Below are positions 11,365 to 22,196 of a stretch of 64,000 bases of DNA, piece by piece. This stretch comes from Chytridium lagenaria (Eukaryota > Chytridiomycota > Chytridiomycetes > Chytridiales > Chytridiaceae): contig JAHLKC010000004.1 of assembly GCA_025449115.1 (NCBI GenBank), positions 62,001 through 126,000 on the forward strand, read 5' to 3'. The notes under the pieces are model-generated. The model had not been told where the DNA came from, ran no database searches, and saw only the letters and a program-made list of their open reading frames with translations. Position 1 is the stretch's first letter, and each line of letters opens with the position of its first letter. Position numbers and translations under genes: made by a program.

Positions 11365-13145
11365 CTAAACCTGAATTAGGGTAGTCGGTTTATGATACCT
11401 CACCGGCAAATTAGTTATAGGCACGGATGTGTTTTTGAAGTCCGTTCCTCGCTTGTTAAAAGTAAATCCCGTTCGGGCAAAACCATCTTCATTCAACTGC
11501 TTATGAAGCCACTCAATACTAAATATGTGATTAATATGCACATAGAATGCATTTATTCCAGTACCTTGAGTATTTTCTGCTATAATCTGCTTTCCTTCCT
11601 CAACCTTTCGTTGCAGCTCGTCGACTTGTGCTTTGAGATCCGTGCCTTCCTTGGATAGTTTTGAGTTGCTTTCCTTTAAAGTTTGCAACTCCTCCTGCTG
11701 AACTGTGATCATATTGGAACGCTCATCCAAAAGCTTTTCTTGTTGCATCGTGACCACATTCTTTAACTTAATTTTCGACTTTGAGCTCTTCAAGTCGGCT
11801 TGCAAACGGCGGGATTATGTCATTCCCCTTAGCCAGAAATCAGTCCAGACGAGTATATAACACTCGAAATCAAAAAGGAGTATATCTTACCTTTGCGATC
11901 TCTTCTGAAGCAGCCTGGAAGCTTGCTTCCAATGTCGAAATACGGGACTGACAATATTCTAAGGTCTGCTCCGACTTAGCCCTTTCATCTTCCAATCTAG
12001 AGATCTTAGACTGCTGACTTGACACGCTATCGGTCTTTTCCCGCAAGGCCATCTCAAGAGATGAATTTGAAGCTAACATCTCCTTTTTGTCTCTTTCCAT
12101 TTCATCCAACTTCGATTCTGACTCCCTCGTGGTTCGCCTCAACGCTTCCAATTCCATTTTAGCCATCCTAAGATCATCGGTGTATGCGTTAACCATCTTC
12201 TGTTCATTCTCCAATTGAAACTGTAGAGCCTCAAAGTCGGATTTGAGTCGGCCGTTTGACGACAGCAGCTTTTCATACTTATCGCTCAAAACACCGAGCT
12301 TGTCCTCATAGCTCCGTTGAATGTTGTATTTCTCCTCATCCAATTTACGCTTTAAAAGTTCCCTTTCTGTAATGATTTGATCTTTTTCACTCGCGAGCTT
12401 TTTCGAAAACTGTAGCTCTAGCCGGCTGGCTTGCTCGGCATAAGAAATTTTAAGTCTCTCCAATCCGATGACAGAGATGATGACGAGTGGGATGCCAGTA
12501 TCAAGTTGTACCGAAAGGGTTTTGGTGGTAGTATCAAGACGGTCCTGAAGAGATGAAATGTCCGTCTATTTTGGGGTAGAGTTAAATTTCAGGCCTGTTT
12601 ACAAGTTATACCTTATATTGTTTAATTAAGCTAGCCAGGTGAAGTTTTACAGAAGAGTCGTTTCCACGGATCAATTTGAGCGAGATATGAGTGATGTGCT
12701 TGAAAGAATTGGTTTCTATTATACTAAATAAGACCGTATCAGCTTGGACATGGGACGTGAGCTGCGCAAGAAACCTGATAATAAAACAGAATTAGATCAT
12801 GCTTCACGCGTGAGTCATTACTTTGGATTTTCGTCCCGGCCATGATCCCTGCATTGCTCTAGAAGCCTCTAAAATTTCGAAGGAAACTGCTGAAAGTCAA
12901 CGAGCAGGTTCTGCTCCTGACGCAAGGAATGGAAGTCATCCTCCCCAATCTGAATCTGGTAAAGGAGAACAAGTCCATTTCGTCGGTTAACTCAATCTCC
13001 AACGCGCGCATCCGCCCATTCTGTGGTAGCCTTAAGCTACATTGACGAGGAGATGCTGCCTCCGCTTCTCATTGATCGCTTTGGCATCAGTTCGAATGAA
13101 GAAGGGAACGGCTTCATGAAATAGTACGCTGTCCGAAGCAGTCAT
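11365..13145 (-). CDS. SAS6: SAS-6 centriole cartwheel protein
   Basis: SAS-6 forms the nine-fold cartwheel hub that templates centrioles and basal bodies. The start codon is at 13145 (MTASDSVLFHEAVPFFIRTD). The head domain continues in pieces: ALEIELTDEMDLFSF, GEDDFHSLRQEQNLLVDF, and SIIETNSFKHITHISLKLIR, the conserved block before the coiled coil (about 12655-12770). A long coiled coil follows (about 11870-12540), then the SAS-6 C-terminal IEWLHKQLNEDG motif and a tail ending TTLIQV at a TAG (11365-11367). The head has two one-base shifts and an in-frame TAG at 12869-12871 where other SAS-6 proteins have a hydrophobic residue. A further shift lies at the last intron. The assignment is firm because three separate family blocks occur in order. 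Fungi without flagella have lost SAS-6. Confidence 0.9.
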
Positions 13146-13225
13146 TTTGTCGTACAATCCGTTGTTCACATTTTTTTCTGCACCAAGCTCAAATAGTCCG
13201 CAGTCTCATTCAACACTCCACAGCC
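13146..13225. promoter_or_regulatory. Short divergent promoter, SAS-6 / SmE
   Basis: Only 80 bp separate the two start codons, so both promoters must lie here or inside the genes. I recognise no specific factor site. Confidence 0.5.
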
Positions 13226-13611
13226 ATGGCAAGTACAAAGGTCACCAAGATTATGGTCCAGCCCATCAACCTGATTTTCAGGTTCTTACAGCAGGTCAGT
13301 TGTAACAGTACTCGTTTCTGTATTGCATGCATTGCTTTGGCTAACATCTCAATTTATTGGACAGAGGTCAAAGGTGCAGATTTGGCTGTACGAAAACGCC
13401 GACATCCGGATTGAGGCAGAATAGTTGTACGTGCTTGCATACATTTCTGCCTGCAGTTTCTAACTCGGCTTGCATCTTACAGGGTTTTGACGAGTTCATG
13501 AGTCTGGTTCTGGATGACGCGGAAGAAGTTTCGACAAAGACTGGCGAGAAGAAACAGCTTGGGCGGATTTTGTTGAAAGGGGACAACATAACTTTGTTGA
13601 GAGGAGAATAA
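13226..13611 (+). CDS. SME1: Small nuclear ribonucleoprotein SmE
   Basis: SmE is one of seven Sm proteins that ring spliceosomal U snRNAs. Three exons are 13226-13294, 13365-13426 and 13483-13611. Exon 1 holds [16 protein letters not shown] (Sm1 motif), exon 2 [16 protein letters not shown], and exon 3 [15 protein letters not shown] and [13 protein letters not shown] (Sm2 motif). Total length is near the usual 90 or so residues. One G is missing in exon 2 at about 13414 (GAGGC should read GAGGGC to give EGRIVGFDEF). The gene is essential in all eukaryotes, so this break is almost certainly a sequence error. Its stop lies 5 bp from the stop of the convergent RB gene. Confidence 0.93.
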
Positions 13612-13616
13612 GTTAT

Positions 13617-16582
13617 TTATTTGGGGGGAATTGGGATGGCTGTTGGGCTGGGCGTGTGAATCGGAGTCGCAGATGAGTTTTGAGAGGTGCCGGATGCATC
13701 TTCAATCTTGAGGGGGATTCCTTGAAATTGTACAGCTGGCAATGTTACCACTGACAATAAACCGTAACATACCTTTTTACTTATTGGCGTCAGGAGTGTG
13801 GATTGCGAGCTGCTAGGTGTGATGGTTCCTTGAAAACCATTTGGTGGTGCGCGCGAAGCCCTATCCGGAAATAGAGACCTCAATGGAGGAACGAAATGCT
13901 TGTTGTAAAATCCGATAATATCTATCATCTCTCCATCCTCTCCGACTTGAATGTTCGTGTATGTCTATAAGGCTGAGCTTAATAATAAGTATTTTGCGAA
14001 CCTGTTCAATGCATTGCGGTTGCTGTCGATAGTGTTGGATAATGATCTTAAAGGTAATGGGTATATCTTCAACCTTGCATGCACTGTAGATGGAGCACAT
14101 AATGATAATGTCAATATGTCTCCTATGTAGTAACCGATACTCGGATTCTTTAAAGAAAAGAGCTTGAACGAAACTCAATGCCTTAAAATTTCTCAGAATG
14201 GTTTATATCTTTTTCTTACCTTATCCGCTATTGCGGGGGAGATATTTGTTTTGCTGCAAAGGTCTTTAAGTCGTACCGTGGCGAGCTTTGTTACACCTGC
14301 TATAAAGATCTGGTGATGCTGTGAGGACGAGCGAACAAGTAGACCATACCAATTTGTATTCAAAGCCCGTCATAGTAGCGTACCGCTTCTTGTACATTAT
14401 TTCCCTGTAGATCGTTCTTGCTGGGCTTCAAGGGTCAGAGAGTATTAGTGAACACAACAAACCTATCGCGTAATGCGTCATTCTCAGACTGTGCCAGTAT
14501 ATCATAAAATATTAAATCCTTCCAAATCTCCGATTCCAAAAGACGTTCTTGAACCTCACGGATGCGTTTTAAGCATGTCCCACCAAGCTAAATTGATTAA
14601 TAATGTCAGAAGCAATATACCTTACCCAGGGGTTATTGGTTGAAAGAATGATTTCGCTGATGACATAAAGATCAAGAAGGCATACGTTTAGCTCTCGAAG
14701 ACACTCGAGAAAAGTTATGGTAGTGACCTGAACAAGTTAACATTCCAATTTGCAGTAAAACCTACATTGTAAAGGTTTCGAATAAGGTCAAATGCCAATA
14801 ACAGCAGACACTTATGGAAGTTACTTTCTTCAGATAGAAATGCCCACATTTCCTATTTGTTTTAGTTCAGCAGTTGTCATTCTCCCCCACTCTATTAGTT
14901 GCTAATGGTTCTAGTTCATGAAAATGATGTAGCAACCTGGAGGGCACTTAGAACTGTATAAATTATAGGGGCTTACTTCACGTATATTGGGATAAGAAGG
15001 TCCCAAGCCCTTAAATCATTGCCGCTCCTCATTCGATCTGAAAGCCAGATCAGATTTTTAAACGATTAGAAAACGAACCCAAAAAGGCTGCCGCTCTTTT
15101 ATGCACAGCCAAAAACACAAATTCCGTGTCAAAGAGCCGTCGCATAACTTCCAAAAAATTGGTTGACTTGTTGCCAAATATCTGTTCCAAGCGATTTTGT
15201 TCGTTTTGCCGCTGCTCCACTATCGGGTAAATTCCTTTTCCACATATAGACTTTGCAGTTAACGGTGTTGCTGGCATTGAATGCTAAGACCGTTAAATGT
15301 AACCATAGTATAAAGTAAACATTAAAAACCGAGGCTTTGGCGAATGCTCCCTTCAAATTTCTGCTTGCAGATTTGGTAACTATCGAAGCTGATCTTGCTT
15401 GTGCAAGTCTCCGTGGTGTAGCTAAAAAAAAATTAGTCATGATCTGGTAAAAATCATGCCTATTGGCCGCCAAGTGGGAAGGAACTTCCGGTAATCCCAT
15501 TGAAGCTTTTTGCGGAAGACAACTACGTCGTAATGCTTGTCTAGGGATTCAACATTGGAAGGAAAGCTCGTTCGGACGATATCAGGATAGAGAGGCCACG
15601 GAAGGTGTTGGCATTGAAAAGTTTGCCCCGCTTGAAAAGATATTGATCGCTGAGTAAATTGACGAAATAAATTGGCGGCGAATTCAACATCTTTGGTCAG
15701 AGAAAAGTCTTCAGGTAGAGGCAGCTTTGGGGCAATGTAATGCCGAATATGGGGGTAATGATACACCCAGTCGTTGCTTGTATTGTCTCCTTCTTCTATT
15801 GGAATCTCAAGGGTGGAACAAACTGAAAACATTAACCAAATGCTATGTACAATTGAACCTTCTCTATAGGGTTTCCGGCTTGCACTATCAACCTGTGACG
15901 CGACGAAAAATACACTATTGCATGCTATTCCTGTCACAGCTTTTTGAAAGCTATCAATATCGTCTTCGCTTAAAGAAGAAAGAGAATCTTTCCATGCTTA
16001 GAATATCTGTACAAGTATACCAATTCACCTGCTAATACTAAAAAAAGAGCCAAGAGAGTCGAACGAGCTGACAGTATTGATCTTGTAGGACGGATTCCGT
16101 TCGAACAAGTGACATCATCAGCTGGTTTAAATAGTAGAACCCTTGGCGGAAGGCTTCATTTTTCCCTTCGCAAGTGGTCCGCGGATCTGAGAACTCCATC
16201 TTCCAACCCTGACTTGCAAGCCAATACGAATTCGAAAAGGTCTCCTGATATTCTTTTTGAAAACTCCACGAATGATTCTTGTGGAGTGTTGGCCAGTACG
16301 TGAACAACAACGAGGTCCGACAGTATAGCACCTTTGCCACCAGTTTGAGCATGCGCGATGGTCCAGAATGAGTAGGTTGCTGAAATAGCGCTGATCTTTC
16401 CTCCAACGCTCGAATATAGCTCTAGAAGACTGAAGCACTTGCGAAACAGATCCGTATTCCCCTTCGAAAGGTCCCAAAGTCTTTGCCTCCGCTTCGCTCT
16501 CGAAACTTCGCTCCGAAGGCATGCTGGAATCTGGTTGACCCCCATGCATCATTCTTCTTTCGTTTATCTTGATGATTACCAT
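13617..16582 (-). CDS. Retinoblastoma pocket protein homologue
   Basis: Pocket proteins bind E2F/DP factors and block entry to S phase until phosphorylated by CDKs. The clearest evidence is pocket B: HIDIIIMCSIYSACKV (about 14085-14130) and, after an intron, IIGFYNKHFVPPLRSLFPD (about 13860-13925), both diagnostic of RB proteins. The tail is Ser/Pro-rich (GTITPSSSQSTLLTPISKK, IHTPSPTA) and carries several Ser/Thr-Pro sites suited to CDK control. Upstream, YPHIRHYIAPKLPLPEDFSL with DKHYDVVVFRKKLQWDYRK (15450-15750) looks like the region before and into pocket A. ATYSFWTIAHAQTGGKGA (16270-16410) fits the RB N-terminal cyclin-fold domain. Frame changes occur near 16390 and 16150, and several exons between 14180 and 15440 were not resolved. 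The start (16582 or 16552) is a best guess. Confidence 0.78.
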
Positions 16583-16748
16583 AGTTACAGTCTGTCCTTT
16601 TTCATCCCAACCTGGAGGCGACTTTCAAAATCCATGCTGTGCGTCTCCCAGTTCCTTCCGCTTGTGCCGTCGTGTCCCACAAGACTAGAGGTCGGACACT
16701 GAAATGCAAGTTTGTCCAATAAATCTAACTTTTGCAATTTTTTCCAGC

Positions 16749-18093
16749 ATGCTGCCTTTGATCATAGCGACACTCTTTGCGGTGGTTATTGCCGGATTCC
16801 TTGGTCTTCGCCTCCTAGCCTCTAAACCTAAGGCAATTCTGAGCAAGGAAAAATGGATTGAAGTCAAGCTGAAGGAAAAAAAGATGATTTCTCCCTGATA
16901 CAGCCGTCTACACCTTCTCCCTTCCTGGGCTTAACGACATCCTTGGGCTTCCTATTGGTAGAGACATCAGCGCATGCTGATTCACAATTAATATTCATTT
17001 CTTATAGGAAAGGTTTCGGATGAAATGAGATACGCAGACTGATCAGATTCCTTATTTCAGCATGTGCAACTCAAGGCCAAGATCGATGGTAAAGATGTCT
17101 CCAGAAGCTACACCCCCGTTTCAAAGCCTGATCAAAAGGGATTCTGTGACTTGGCCGGTCAAGGTTTAAAGATGAACGGTATAACATACTAAATAAGTAA
17201 TTTTTAAGACTTATCCAACTGGTCTCATGTCAAGGTAATTTTTCTGTGTTGAAAGACATTCTTCACTCACCCGTACCTTGCAGGCATCTTGATGGGCTAA
17301 AAATCGGCGAAACTATTTTAATGAGAGGTCCTGTCGGCATGTTTACTTACACAAAAAATATGTGCGCGGAGATTATCATGGTCTGGATTTCACACCATTT
17401 TAAAAACCTATCTTATTCTGATCTACTCACATTGGTTCTCCTTTTTTTTTTTGTATAGCTTGCCGGCGGCTCTGGTATGTGAAGTTTTTTAAAAAGTGTT
17501 CCTAAGATATTAGGCATTACACCGATGTATCAAATTATCGATGCAATTTTGAGCAATTCGTCTGACTCGACCATTGTGAAGCTAATTTATGCCAATAAGA
17601 CGGAAACAGGACATTCTTCTTCGAGATGAACTTGACGCTTTTGCGTCAAAGCACGACAACTTTGACGTTCATTACGTACTTGAGAAAGTGAGCTTTTGTC
17701 ATTATCCCCTTTCCCTTTTTCACAAAAACTATGAAGCTACATTTCTTCCCTCGTAATTCCTTTCATTTATATCATTTTGCTCATGTTCTGTTTGTTCGTT
17801 TCTAAAATTAGGCTCCTCCTGCGTGGACGGGAAGTGTCGGATACGTCAATGCTGACGTTATCCAGTAACTTCAAGCCGTCTTCCAGTGCCCAAAGTTCTA
17901 ATCTGTGGACCTCCTCCAATGGTAATCCTAATCTCTTAATAATCTAAAAAAAACAACCTAGGTACAAAAGATGGCTCAAATCTTTGAAGAGCTCGGCTAC
18001 CCGAAGGTTTGTTTTAACGTCGTCATTTTATTTAAAGTTTTTTGAAAGGCCAGAGCGTTGTCGCAAGCATCCGACCAAGTTTTCAAGTTTTAA
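16749..18093 (+). CDS. CBR1: NADH-cytochrome b5 reductase, membrane-anchored
   Basis: This FAD enzyme passes electrons from NADH to cytochrome b5 for fatty-acid desaturation and sterol synthesis. One N-terminal membrane helix is followed by [11 protein letters not shown]. The FAD-binding block is [17 protein letters not shown] (about 17070-17120). Next come YPTGLMSR joined to [18 protein letters not shown] (17284-17345), the NADH-binding [46 protein letters not shown], and the C-terminal end [12 protein letters not shown] at a TAA (18091). Six or more short introns are present. Frame corrections are needed near 16893, 17140-17170, 17609 and 17868, some of them insertions. An in-frame ATG at 16704 would add 15 residues. 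Anchoring in the ER or outer mitochondrial membrane is inferred from the helix. Confidence 0.9.
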
Positions 18094-18338
18094 GTTTCAT
18101 CGATATACAAAAGAGAATAAATGGATAACTTGTTTCTGAAAATGGAATAAAGCAAGCGTGTCCAAGATGAGACATACATAAACATAAGAGGAAGAGAAAA
18201 CAGCGCACACGAGAAACAAAATAATATTTGAAACATTGGTTCAATTTCGAAATTTAAAGAAGCCAGGTGTAGTGTTCACAAGGGAATTTGTGAAGGCCTT
18301 CAGTGATGTTCCCTTCACATCCCCCACACTTTTAGGCA

Positions 18339-21300
18339 TCACACCTGCCTTCCCCAGAAGACAATATTTGTCTCAAAATCGGGATCCATCAATCCCGACT
18401 TGAAGCAAATATCACACCACCCAATAATAGCGTTGTGCATCGACGTTGCGGCAGCAAGCAATTCGCGATGAACTCTTGCGGGTTCAACACGACTTGGAAC
18501 CCTCAAAGTCTGTAAAAGATCAAGACGTTCCGCGTACCGTCTTGCAGCAACTGAAGTGCTGACAGATGAATGTTCTAAACCATTGGCAAACCTTTGAAGC
18601 TGATAGGCGGCAAAAGCCATTGTATCTCCGGCTAGGGAGAATAATGATGCTGCTGCCAAGGCACTGGCTCGGAGAGGGGGCACAAGCGGCGATGTGTACA
18701 GGGCAGGTCCATGCGTAGGATATCTAGGTGGCGGTGGTAGATCGTCTTGAGATGCGACTGCGGGTGATGCAGCTGCGGTTGAACCTTGAGAAGGAAGCAA
18801 AGGCTCCGTGGGAGGGCATGCGAAGGCGACGGATGTCAGATCGAAGAACGTGGATATCAACCCTTGAGTATCAGTCCCAACGCTATTGGGGGAGATTGCG
18901 TCAGATCCAAATTTCCCTGCTTGCGCGGCCCCAGAAGATGCTATAGACCTTAGCGTCTCACGAGCCGCTCGGTCAAGCTTTCCTGTCCCCTCACGGTAGT
19001 AAGCCTTTCCATCAGGTGACGTCAAGTTGTATTTTGATGCGAGTACCCAGTCCGCCTTTCCACTCATGGAACTGGCGAGAGCCTTTTTCTGTCGAACAAG
19101 ATCCATCCCGCTCCAGAATCCAGGATCATCTGCAGGTGAGGTCTGAGCTGAGCTAGACGACCCGCCTGCTGCGTTATTCGCATTCGCTCTTTCCTCAGAC
19201 CTTCCCATGACCCCACATAGGTATATAGAACTGCATAACTGGGTCTGCTCTGAACTTCGTCTCGATTGTGAATGATTCTATCGAACGTGTCCAGACACGT
19301 TGCTGTCAAAAGTTCGAGTTCAGGGAGACATGAGTTGATGAACCCCATCTCCATTTGACGAAGGAGTTCATCCACGCGGTCACTGTCAAACACTGGGTAT
19401 CCATTTTCGGGCGTAACGAAGGGACCCGGGTAGAGGGTATGCTGTGGTCCGAGTTGTAATCGTGTAAGCAGGAAGAAGGATTGCAATATGGTGTAATAGG
19501 TGTGGTAGTAAAGTAGTGGCGGTATGCTTCTTGGTGACGATGACACCACCCCAACCTCCTCAGTAACCATCCGGCTTAATACGTGCAGGGCCATGTAAGG
19601 ATTACCATACACAAGATAACCCGACGCTTTAAAGCAAAAGGTTCATAGAAGAATGGTAGAAAAGAAAATGAGTCTTCATTAAAAGTCAAGCAAAACAAAC
19701 AAACCTTGGTTCAATAAGCCTGTCAGAACACCGTAAAAGTCGTGCCGTTTCTTCATCTCCACAATTTGCTCGTCCAGTCCCTTCAAGCCCTCTTCTACCC
19801 AAATAGCCCCAGCGTTTCGGCTAGCGCTTTCATCAGGCTCACCAGAATCAAGGTTAATTCCAGTCAACCTTGGAGGACCCAGTATCGCTTGCATTCATCG
19901 ACCTCTCCAGCCCCCCGGGCTTGAGTGTCCATGTTACGCAGCCAATGGAGGTTCCCAACCACCTTACCAACTTCAATCTTTAAAGCGGAAGCATTTGCTA
20001 ATGCCCTCATTTTGCCAACATTGTCGTTGTTAGTGTTAAACAGCCTGAGTGCTCTATTGAGCCTGTCCAAAGCAGCGGGTATACGGCCTTTTGCGTGGAG
20101 AGCAGAGGCAAGGTTAACCGCAATGCCTCCCTCGTATAGATCTAATTTCATAGTATACCACGGCCGGTTTGGACCTGTGCTTCCGGATTTATCTTTGTCC
20201 TTATCTACTGCTGTAAACGAAGGAGATCTTGATCCGTAATATGACAGGAGTGCGGAGGCGTGGTAATGGCACTGGAAAGCATTGTCATCCAACCCATAGT
20301 ATTGGCAGATCACCCCTAAGTGAGTGAGGGAGCGTGCCTGCGCTAGAAGGGTAGAGCGATGCAAATACGACAGGTTGATACGTGGGAGGAGCTTGTGGCG
20401 ATCAATCGTGTTGCTGGGTTTTGTGAGTAATACGAGTAAGCTGAAAGCTCTGCTACAGATCGTTGAAATTGAGTCGGAATATGCGTTTCTTCGAGAACGT
20501 TTTCCGCCAATTGGAGACATTTAGAATGCCAATCGACGGCTTCCTCAAAGTTTCCAACACAGAAATAGGCATTCCCAAGATTCGTTGCAAGGTCCATGAA
20601 CCAGACAACGATAGGAGGACCAGATGAGACATCCGGCGTAGTCGTCACCTCTTTTCCGTTTGTAAGGTAGTTTTTCATCGTGGCAGCACGTCTAGCGATG
20701 GTTCTAGTGAAAGCCTCAGAGTCAATGTAGGCCATTCGCTCAATAGACATTTCCTCTAGATCCAACGTGCGCAATACAATTTGCAACCACAAGATGTCTC
20801 ATCGCATCGCTCTTTTCTTCAACATAGCGCAACGCCGATTGCCATGCATGTTTCTGAAGGTCAAGGGAATGATCGAATAAGCTTAAAGATCGCAAGGCGC
20901 AGCCCATATTCGAAACGGCCCTTGCGTAAGTAAAAAGATCATTTTCAGAAAGAGCTAATTCAGAGCCTTTTGCCAGTTCTCAAAGCTTCATGATAGTTTT
21001 GATGAGGTGGTGAGAACGCTGTCGGCCAGCCTCAGAAGCTCATGCATTCTTTTAATGCGAGAACCGCCCGTGACGGTACTCGAAGACTGGGCTGATTGGT
21101 GGAGATGATGAAGATTGTGCGAAGCATCAAACTGTTATGGAAGGTATAAAGTGTAAGACATTTGATGACTGCAAGCAAAGAGGACGAACCATGGTGCTTG
21201 AACTCCACTTGCATTCGTATTTGTGCTTCCCATTCTGGAAGGGATAGATGGGATGGACCAGAGTATGCACTTGAAATACTGGGAGAGTAACTGAGGTTGT

Positions 21301-21938
21301 TGGTTCATAAGGGGATACAGAAGATGCTCGCCCATTAGACGAGTGGGATCACCCTTGGTGGCCCTGATGTATTGCGGAAGGCATGCCTTGACCAGGCAAA
21401 ATCGTTGTCCTTTTAGGAAGACGGTCAGCCGGGATATGATTTGATGCTACAGAATTGGTTTCCGGAGGAGCTGACACTGGGTTCGGATAGCTATAATATG
21501 AAAAATAATAAGCATTTAAAGAGAGGAAAAGTTATTTGATCTGACCTTGCGTATTCCATTGGTCTCTGATCATAAACTGGAGGCATAGGAGGATGGGTAT
21601 GACGGGTTGATCATGTTCGGAGGAGATTGATGCTGAGGTTGATACATTCCAGGGCCTCCAGGTGGTCCACTGCCTGATCCTCCTGTCGCAGAAGCACCAA
21701 AGTAGCCACTTTGTGAGCTAACCCCGGGCGGCGGGGCATAGCCATAGTGGGTATCTGTTGGAGGCATATTCTGCTGCGGCATGTATCCTTGAGGTTGGTT
21801 GTGAGGATGCCCTTGATAGTACTGAGGCACCCCTTGATCCTGATGCGTGCTCATGTTGCTACTTGGATGACCCCCTGCTACAGGAGGAGGCAGAGGACGA
21901 CCTGCTCCAACATTTCTATAACGATCTGAGTCTCCCAT
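18339..21938 (-). CDS. Large TPR protein with Pro/Gly/Gln-rich N-terminus, function unknown
   Basis: I do not recognise the family. Starting at 21938, about 150 residues are low-complexity (PQYYQGHPHNQPQGYMPQQ, PPMPPVYDQRP, DRLPKRTTILPGQG). A helical region with TPR-like repeats follows: NDLFTYARAVSNMGCALRSL (about 20900), LATNLGNAYFCVGNFEEAVD (about 20560), ARSLTHLGVICQYYGLDDNA, AVNLASALHAKGRIPAALDR. Further helices extend to SFFLLTRLQLGPQH and LLTATCLDTFDRII. The C-terminal 290 residues are open without interruption, with DDPGFWSGMDLVRQKKALAS and an Ala-rich region, ending FWGRQV at a TGA (18339). Frame changes occur at about 21605, 21225 and 19195. The TPR spacing resembles the nucleotide-free helical repeats of LGN/TTC-type scaffolds, but no GoLoco motif is seen. 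It is divergent to IFT88 with about 260 bp between starts, a weak hint of shared regulation. Confidence 0.6.
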
Positions 21939-22196
21939 TTTTCAGTAAGAATTTCTTTGGTGATACCATCACCAAAACGTCCTATTTCTTAACTGTTTTA
22001 TTTTTGACAAGGCTCGTTTCTTGAACTCAGCCAGCCAGGTTTCGAATTCAAGTTTCAATTAGTTTAGTTAGCGCTGAATTAACGGGCATTTCTGTGAGGC
22101 GGACCTGCAGGTGAGTTGGGTGATCATCGAGACAGTGATGTGTTGTTTGCGGAAAAAATAATCTCATCTAACATCTCACTGGCGTTATTAAAGGTT

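Noticed and set aside
1888..12871. Possible reassignment of TAG to a sense codon, because TAG appears inside conserved frames of chorismate synthase and SAS-6 and is rare as a stop here.
   Set aside because: SAS-6 and STR3 themselves end with TAG at the expected C-terminus, and the chorismate synthase copy is decayed in other ways, so nonsense there is expected.
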